The translations under genes were made by a program, and so were the position numbers. From Ascoidea rubescens DSM 1968 (lineage: Eukaryota > Ascomycota > Saccharomycetes > Ascoideales > Ascoideaceae), in the NCBI RefSeq assembly GCF_001661345.1, contig NW_017962926.1, positions 186,001 to 250,000 on the forward strand: DNA of 64,000 nucleotides, in the 5' to 3' direction. This document shows, one piece after another, positions 58,356 through 64,000 of this stretch. The notes below the pieces were generated by a model. It searched no databases. It was not told the DNA's origin and was given only the letters and a program-made list of their open reading frames with translations. Position 1 is the first letter of the stretch. Each line of letters begins with the position of its first letter.

Positions 58356-59459
58356 CTATTTTTTGAGAATTGTAACTACATCTTCATCTTTCAAAATATG
58401 GCTTAATCCAACATATTGAGGTTGGTGTTTGACACTGGAGCCATACACAGCTGCTGTTTTGAAATCAGCAACCAAACTCTTGTGGATCTGGTTGCAAAAG
58501 TCTTCAATTGAACATCTGTCTGATCTCAAGACGACTGGCTCGTCAAAGTCTGGTAGTTTGCCCTTTGGTTTAGTGTAAACTCTCACCAAGTTCAATCTAT
58601 CCCACATCATCTCCAACAAGTCGTCGAGATTCCAGCCTTCTTTGGAGGATATAGGAACACAATTCTCGATCTTGTATAACAACTCCAATTCTTCGATTGA
58701 TATTGAGTCAATTTTGTTCAAGACATAAACCGCTGGAATATATCTTCTGGTTTTAATTTCAATTGCATCAATGAGATCATCTACTGTAGCATCGCACCTG
58801 AAAGCAATGTCTGCTGAATTTAATCGATACTCAGACATGACAGCTCTTATTTCGTCTTTGTCTAGTCTGGTCAAGGGAACAGTATTGGTGATGTTGACTC
58901 CTCCTCTCTCTTTCTTTTTGATTATAATATCTGGTGGAACTTTATTAAGTCTTATACCAACACCCTCCAACTCTTTCTCTATTATCTCTTTGTGGATCAA
59001 AGGCTTGTTAACATCCAAGACAATAAAAATCAAATTACAAGTTCTAGAAACAGCTATAACTTGTTTTCCTCTACCTCGTCCACTATTGGCACCTTCAATG
59101 ATACCAGGCAAATCTAACATCTGAATCTTAGCACCTTTGTATTTAATAACTCCAGGAACAGTGGTTAATGTTGTGAATTCGTATTCAGCTGCCTCTGAAT
59201 GGGTTCCAGTCAATTTGTTCAATAATGTAGATTTTCCAACAGATGGAAAGCCCACATATCCCACAGAAGCAACTCCTGTTTTTGCAACGTCAAATCCAAT
59301 ACCTGGACCAGAACCACCTCCAGAAGCACTTGAAATCAACTCTTTTCTCAATTTTGCTAGTTTGGCTTTAAGCTGACCAAGATGAAAATTGGTCGCCTTA
59401 TTCTTTTGTGTTTTGGCCATTTCGGCCTCGATGGCCTTGATCTTTTCAACAGTAGACAT
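58356..59459 (-). CDS. RBG1: Rbg1, DRG-family translational GTPase
   Basis: A 367-residue protein (S. cerevisiae 369). The N-terminal helical part [19 protein letters not shown] and [15 protein letters not shown] is typical of DRG1. G domain: G1 GFPSVGKST (about 72-80), G2 TTLT, G3 [10 protein letters not shown]4 NKID. The C-terminal TGS domain (about 295-366) has [12 protein letters not shown] and HPQYVGL-like [13 protein letters not shown]. Rbg1 binds Tma46 and ribosomes and helps elongation at stalling sites. It is divergent with SPP2. Confidence 0.97.
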   Translation of the reverse strand: MSTVEKIKAIEAEMAKTQKNKATNFHLGQLKAKLAKLRKELISSASGGGSGPGIGFDVAKTGVASVGYVGFPSVGKSTLLNKLTGTHSEAAEYEFTTLTTVPGVIKYKGAKIQMLDLPGIIEGANSGRGRGKQVIAVSRTCNLIFIVLDVNKPLIHKEIIEKELEGVGIRLNKVPPDIIIKKKERGGVNITNTVPLTRLDKDEIRAVMSEYRLNSADIAFRCDATVDDLIDAIEIKTRRYIPAVYVLNKIDSISIEELELLYKIENCVPISSKEGWNLDDLLEMMWDRLNLVRVYTKPKGKLPDFDEPVVLRSDRCSIEDFCNQIHKSLVADFKTAAVYGSSVKHQPQYVGLSHILKDEDVVTILKK

Positions 59460-59663
59460 CGTTTCAAATAGACAGGATAGATAACAGGGACTTCTTTACC
59501 ATGAAATAGTGGATTGTGGATTATGCCAAAGCTAGAAGAACAAGTTGAAAACAATACTCTTGATGGTTGGGAAAAGGGTAAACTTTAAAAATTAGAAAAA
59601 AAAAATTGAATTTTGCTTTAACCGGCGCTGAGTATTTTTTTTTCTGTTCAACGTCAAATAACA

Positions 59664-60371
59664 ATGAAGATATCACTTAAATCAAACAAGAATTCAGGAA
59701 CTTCTCAAAAACCAATCAAGCTTGTCTTTGCAAATAAACGCATTGGAAAAACAAAAGTTAACAGGCTTCAGAAGCAAAAGCCTTTACCCAAAGCTTTTGC
59801 ACAAAAACTCAATCACAATTTTGAATTGCTGCCTACAGAAGAAGATGGTGATAATGTGGAAATCATTGAAGAATACGACAAGTCCAAATTAAAAAAAAAG
59901 AAACCTCTTAAAAAATTAAAGGTGATCAACTGTGATAGAAATGAAAAATGGAAGGAGAAATTGTTGAGTGAAATTCCAGGGTTTAACATTGAAGAAAAAG
60001 AAGAAAAAGAAAAAAAAGAAGAAATGGATAGTAAAATGGATATCGAAGAGGATAGATCTGATTCTACGAATCATACTAGCCACGCTGTTTCATCATTGAG
60101 TAACTCATTGTATTTCAAGGACATTAACAGTAGACCAGATGCTCCTTCATTTGATGTTTATCAACAGGTTCCTGTGGAAGATTTCGGTAAAGCATTATTG
60201 AGGGGCTTGGGATGGAAGGGAGATAAGGAAAACAGTAATTCTGAAGATAAAGAAAATTCTTCCAGTATGTTTCTAAAGAATATTGAAACTGCCTCTAGAA
60301 GAAGTATTTTTCTTGGTTTGGGAGCCAAACCATCAAGTTCCAATAAGGGAAAAGAAAAGGAAAAAGAATAA
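59664..60371 (+). CDS. SPP2: Spp2, spliceosome G-patch activator of Prp2
   Basis: A 235-residue basic/acidic protein (S. cerevisiae 185). The start MKISLKSNKN fits Spp2 (short Lys-rich N-terminus), and the G-patch-like core VPVEDFGKALLRGLGWKGD (about 168-186) binds the DEAH helicase Prp2 and drives first-step catalytic activation. The rest is low-complexity, Lys/Glu-rich. The stop codon is the first TAA of a TAAGAC hexamer array (60369-60416). Confidence 0.88.
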   Translation: MKISLKSNKNSGTSQKPIKLVFANKRIGKTKVNRLQKQKPLPKAFAQKLNHNFELLPTEEDGDNVEIIEEYDKSKLKKKKPLKKLKVINCDRNEKWKEKLLSEIPGFNIEEKEEKEKKEEMDSKMDIEEDRSDSTNHTSHAVSSLSNSLYFKDINSRPDAPSFDVYQQVPVEDFGKALLRGLGWKGDKENSNSEDKENSSSMFLKNIETASRRSIFLGLGAKPSSSNKGKEKEKE

Positions 60372-60416
60372 GACTAAGACTAAGACTAAGACTAAGACTA
60401 AGACTAAGACTAAGAC
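60369..60416. repeat. Eight tandem TAAGAC hexamers beginning at the SPP2 stop codon
   Basis: Each unit puts a TAA in the SPP2 frame, so the gene ends in a string of eight in-frame stop codons. A TGAAAA array of six units (60435-60470) follows. Confidence 0.95.
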
Positions 60417-60786
60417 TAAGAATAAGAATGTGAATGAAAATGAAAATGAAAATGAAAATGAAAATGAAAATGAGAATAAAATAAAGATAATTATGGAGCC
60501 AAACTATGGAGGTAAAGAATATTTTTTAAAAATTCATTCAAAACTTTAACAGGTTGAACTGATTGTTTATGAAAGCTTTATAATTTGATTGCTCTTTTAT
60601 TTTAGTAAAAGTTTTAAAAAACCACTAGAAGGTTGTATATGATTTGGTTATTTTTTTATGGGAAATGTGAGTTTACGACAATACCTAAAGATTAGTAAAA
60701 TTGGTTTTACTTGAAATGAAATATCTATTTGAGTATATAATTTAGCTTTTAAGATTAAGCTTTTCGGATTTCAAGCGATATATAGT
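60372..60786. other. Convergent SPP2/IAH1 3' region
   Basis: 415 bp holding the hexamer arrays, then ordinary AT-rich sequence. A frame through the arrays is a repeat artefact. Confidence 0.6.
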
Positions 60787-61542
60787 TCATAAATTGTCGA
60801 AAGAATCCAGCTTTATATCTTTCCATGCAGGCAATTTAGATTTAATATTATCAGGATATAGCTGTGGATAAAAGATTTTGATGTTTTCCATGATTTCGTT
60901 ATACATCAATCTGTAGCCTTCGCCACTGTAATGAATTCCATCAGTTAGCAAGTCTTGCCATGGACCTTTGTAGGTGGAAAAGATGTCGTATAAATGAATA
61001 TAAGGAATGTTTATTTTGAAGCAGAGTTTAGCTAGCTCATCGCAGTAAAATTTGTTGTTTTCGTTTGTTCTGAAATTGCCCAGTTTAACGTCATCTGAGT
61101 GAGCAGGATTCCATGTTTCAGCATCATGAACTGCAGGTCCAAGAACGATCAAGCTGATATTCTTCGAGATGATCTGATTGATCATCAGCTCCATGTTGCA
61201 AAGAAACTCATCAAGAGGAACCTTCTGGGGCCCATTTACTGCAGCGTCGTTGGAACCAAAATAAAGGACAATCAAGGAGACCTTGGAGCTTTTGTTGGAA
61301 GCATGTTCGATGTCCAAGATTTTGGGCAATAGTTGTTTGGCATGGCGAGTGTTGTACCCAGCGAAACCTCTCTGGACGACATCTAGCTTTCTTTTGTAGG
61401 TCTCTTGCAAAGCTGGGCCCAATGCAAACGAGTAGCTTGGGGTTTTGGAGGAGATGGGATTGATGTTGTAGCAAAATTCAGTGATTGAATCACCAAAGAG
61501 CAACAACTTGTCGAAGGAGAGGTTGTAGTCAATACCAGCCAT
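60787..61542 (-). CDS. IAH1: Iah1, isoamyl-acetate-hydrolysing SGNH esterase
   Basis: A 251-residue protein (S. cerevisiae 238) from ATG 61542. Block I FDKLLLFGDSITEF holds the nucleophile Ser19; block II RGFAGYNT the oxyanion Gly; block III YFGSNDA the Asn; block V LLTDGIHYSGEGY the Asp/His pair. GNFRTNENNKFYCDELAKL matches yeast ALGYFRTNENFAIYSDALAKL. The enzyme hydrolyses acetate esters such as isoamyl acetate, countering the alcohol acetyltransferases. Codons upstream remain open but lack an ATG. Confidence 0.95.
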   Translation of the reverse strand: MAGIDYNLSFDKLLLFGDSITEFCYNINPISSKTPSYSFALGPALQETYKRKLDVVQRGFAGYNTRHAKQLLPKILDIEHASNKSSKVSLIVLYFGSNDAAVNGPQKVPLDEFLCNMELMINQIISKNISLIVLGPAVHDAETWNPAHSDDVKLGNFRTNENNKFYCDELAKLCFKINIPYIHLYDIFSTYKGPWQDLLTDGIHYSGEGYRLMYNEIMENIKIFYPQLYPDNIKSKLPAWKDIKLDSFDNL

Positions 61543-62012
61543 TGTATTTCGAATAAGAGCCCTGTGGGTGGTGGAATAGTGGGCAGTCTTCGCAAAGGCA
61601 GGCTCGTCGTCTTTATATATGTGCAGATCAAAGGAGAAGTGAAAATATTTTCTGGGAAGGTTTTTCTGGGCCAGATGAGACAAAACAAGTTACCACCCAA
61701 ATCAAAAGAATTCATTGCACTGTGGAACACTCCAGAAGCAATGGAATAAGGGCAAACAGACTACAGCTCCCCAAAGTAAACACTTCGAGAGGCACTACGC
61801 CAGCTATCGCCTGTGGAAGAGTCTTCTGCTGGTTTTCAGTCTCCAGGTTCTCGAGCTGCTAATCCCACTGGTACTCTTTAAAAGCTGCTCAAAGACACTG
61901 CTTTTTTGGCTGGAAACTGCAAATTTGCACTCGAATTCTCGTCTACACTCATTCACATCTTTCTTCAGTCGTTGTTGGGAATGTTTCTCAACAAACAATA
62001 CAAAGCACTCGT
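61543..62012. promoter_or_regulatory. IAH1 promoter and 3' flank of the interrupted gene
   Basis: 470 bp, G+C-rich at 61710-61880 and AT-rich toward 62012. A TATATATG sequence (61614-61621) lies about 75 bp upstream of the IAH1 ATG. No gene is seen. Confidence 0.45.
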
Positions 62013-63160
62013 TTATTCTCTTCTTACAAAGTCCAAAACCAACTCACCCTGCTGCTCATTGTTTTGCACAATGTTTCGGTCAAAATAAGATAACGACGAG
62101 AGATTGTATTTGTTGTTTATGTTGATTGTGTTATCTTCCTTGAGTCGAGAGGTCTGTCTATTTATCCTTCTGAGAATTTCGATCACCTTGCTATTAAGCT
62201 CAACTCTAAAAATTCTGTTGCCAGATGAGGGATCCACAATAAATTTTGAATACATTCTCATTACAATATTCGGGATAATAAGATCGCTTTGCAGAAATCT
62301 ATAATTTTCTTCTCTTTCCATATCAAATGTTTTCAAAACTATGGATCGATGGAAAACTTGATCAAAAAACTCATAATCATCAAACTCAATGCAAAGTTTT
62401 GACTCAAAATTATTATAATCTTTCAATGAAATGGCTGAAGCTTTTATTTCATGAAACTGATTATTCGAATCAACCGTATAGAGCTTAAAAGGCATTATTT
62501 TAAATCTAGCAAATAAATGTTTTTTCTGACGACCATTTGGTGGTACGTAACATTGAACATTTTGCAAGTTAAACTGTTTAATGTCTTTTAGTGATATTGA
62601 TTCATGAACCTGATAATTCCTAAATCTATAAAAAAGATCTTCAAATGAAAAATTAACACTAGTTATTATTGGAATTTCAAAAACATCTCCACTATGGTAT
62701 TTAATGATACATTTTCCAGATGTATTATGATTTTAATATTTCCAGGCATATTACTCTTGATATATTCCTTTAAATTATAAATTTGGGGTTTAAAAAAACC
62801 AGCATCTTCATAGATGTCTTCCCAAGTCTTTGATGCTTTAGGATAGGGTGTTTTAGTTCTTCTGTGAAATTCAGATTCAGGCTTAGGCTCAGGCTTTCTA
62901 GAACTTTGTGAATATTCTTAATCAAATCTTTCAAACTGTTCCCTGAATTCATCTGAATTCAAAATGTAAAATTCATACGCTTCTCGATATCTTGCAAATT
63001 TCAAATGTTCTTTAAAAATTCCTTTATCTGGAAGTAGAATTCGAACAACTCTCCTATTTGCTTCTTTAATTAATCTTAAATCAGTTATTATCGAGGGCAA
63101 TCTTAAAATCCGAAATAACTTTTCTCTAGAATATGGTGAATTAGGTGACATTACTTGCAT
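62013..63160 (-). pseudogene. Unidentified host gene interrupted by one stop and one frame change
   Basis: Three coding-like segments on one strand. The first runs from ATG 63160 (MQVMSPNSPYSREKLFRILR) to TAA 62918-62920. The same frame then stays open and charged to about 62664 (EYSQSSRKPEPKPESEFHRR ... TWEDIYEDAGFF). A second frame is open from 62732 to the stop at 62013 (CIIKYHSGDVFEIPI ... RVELNSKVIEILRRINRQ), overlapping the first near 62664-62732, so a one-base change of frame near 62735 joins them. Homopolymer-type error, real decay or unrecognised introns could each explain it. I do not recognise the protein. Confidence 0.45.
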
Positions 63161-63777
63161 CTTGTTATTGTTATTATCGTTATTATCGTTATTATTATTG
63201 TTAAACACTAACCAACTCAATGTAAACTCGATTTTTTTCCTTCAAAACCAATCTATTTTTTGGTATACTAAATCATAAAACCTGTATTTATATAGATACG
63301 AACTTTTGAACAACTTTGTTGCAAATCACATTATATCTTTTTATTGATATGTTTCTTATAAATTTTAGACTTCAATAATAGTTGGCCGTATCAAATATTC
63401 AAAACAGTACCAAAAGTATCCAAATCCAAATCAACAACTCTGTCTCGCTTAGAATCAAATAAAATCAAATAAAATAATGTCATGCAAATTAGTGGGTTTT
63501 ACTTTTATGCCACCATGTATTCTCTTAGTTTCATTTATTTTTCCAGCCCTATTTATCAGTCAGATATTATAGGTTCTTCATTGAGTAACTTATCAAAACT
63601 GCCTTTGAATCTTATTTTGCATTTGGGACAGAGATTTGGCCAAATCTCGATTTTTTTCACTCAAAAAATTTGTAGCCAAACACATATACAACACATATAT
63701 CTAGCAGCATTCCATATCGCCAGCTTGTTTGGAAATATAGACAGCAAAAACATTTAAAATCACTGAAACTGCTGAAG
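63161..63777. promoter_or_regulatory. Promoter region of the DUF4246 gene and upstream flank of the interrupted gene
   Basis: 617 bp. GTTATT/Asn-type trinucleotide tract at 63163-63200. A 91-codon frame at 63482-63757 (hydrophobic, Ile/Ser-rich) has no family resemblance. No convincing element otherwise. Confidence 0.4.
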
Positions 63778-64000
63778 ATGACCTTTCTTAACTACAGCGA
63801 TTTCATGGTCCCCATGATATCCAACCTAGAGTATTCTATCCATGAGTTGTCTTATCAGATCAGATTGAAACCAAACTGGACACTCAAATACAAAAACCCA
63901 GAGATAAGAAAGAAATGGGAAAGCGAAATAGAATCCCAGATAAAAAGAGGATATAACTTCCCCTACAACTCTCGCGAGATAATTGAGTACATTTTTGATC
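63778..64000 (+). CDS. DUF4246-family protein, partial (runs off the right edge)
   Basis: An open frame from ATG 63778 to the window end (74 complete codons). The start (LEYSIHELSYQIRLKPNWTLKY and KNPEIRKKWESEI) fits the N-terminus of DUF4246: a helix, then I-x2-KP-x-W, then a DP-x-I-x-KW-x-E pattern. The family is widespread in filamentous fungi and some yeasts but has no S. cerevisiae member that I know. Its function is unknown; a link to 2-oxoglutarate-type folds has been suggested only by weak similarity, so I do not assign it. Confidence 0.65.
   Translation, partial: MTFLNYSDFMVPMISNLEYSIHELSYQIRLKPNWTLKYKNPEIRKKWESEIESQIKRGYNFPYNSREIIEYIFD

Noticed and set aside
60283-60549. Frame coding Lys-Thr and Glu-Asn repeats after SPP2
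   Set aside because: Created by the TAAGAC and TGAAAA hexamers read in another frame.
63482-63757. 91-codon frame upstream of the DUF4246 gene
   Set aside because: Hydrophobic, Ile/Ser-rich, no family match, ends just before the real start; could be a leader but nothing supports it.
1-64000. Retroelement, DNA transposon or CRISPR signals
   Set aside because: No reverse transcriptase, integrase, DDE transposase, terminal repeats or spacer arrays were recognised on either strand; the CENPB-type gene has only the DNA-binding part.

Overview
The window is nuclear DNA of a budding yeast (Saccharomycotina). Nearly all genes have recognisable yeast orthologues. Genes are dense on both strands, the DNA is AT-rich with asparagine-rich low-complexity inserts, and introns are few, short and close to start codons, with GTATGT-like donors and (T)ACTAAC-like branch sites. 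The species cannot be named from sequence alone. The only assembly gap is 83 N at 21218-21300, plus one N at 21552. No virus-like or transposable element was recognised.

Layout, left to right. 1-7.4 kb: partial membrane RING-H2 gene (-), PBN1 (-), RPT1 (-), GRC3 (-, spliced start). 7.8-14.7 kb: COX12 (+), NMA111 (-), ZIP3/CST9 (+, spliced), COX9 (-, spliced), COX8 (+); three small cytochrome c oxidase subunits lie within 7 kb. 14.9-23.2 kb: USO1 (-), a GPI-anchored wall protein made of a 12-bp tandem repeat (-), and an intron-bearing tRNA-Trp (+). 23.4-31.8 kb: a divergent Sec23-family gene (-), an SLC43-type transporter (+), and a large type II membrane glycoprotein (+). 32-40 kb: CDC25 (-), SME1 (+, spliced), MRT4 (+), SKI8 (+; exon 1 is only the ATG). 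40.5-51 kb: a CENPB-type helix-turn-helix protein (-), GAL83 (-), NIT3 (+), YPT31 (+), CHZ1 (-), SMB1 (+), VAM7 (+). 51-64 kb: APM4 (-), a Myb/SANT-like gene (+), LAS17 (+), an unidentified spliced one-TM gene (-), RBG1 (-), SPP2 (+), IAH1 (-), an interrupted gene (-), and a partial DUF4246 gene (+).

Six genes (GRC3, ZIP3, COX9, SME1, SKI8 and the 58-kb membrane gene) are complete only when a 5' intron is removed. Their first exons are 13, 127, 67, 30, 3 and 14 nt. Reading single open frames would truncate or miss all of them.

Recalled S. cerevisiae gene order supports several names: ZIP3/CST9 next to COX8 (YLR394W-YLR395C), GAL83 near SMB1-CHZ1-YPT31 (YER027C-YER031C), and SKI8 close to VAM7 (YGL213C-YGL212W). 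The genes serve the secretory pathway and endocytosis (USO1, Sec23-like, YPT31, VAM7, APM4, LAS17), respiration (COX8/9/12), splicing (SME1, SMB1, SPP2), ribosome biogenesis (GRC3, MRT4), protein turnover (RPT1, NMA111) and nutrient signalling (CDC25, GAL83).
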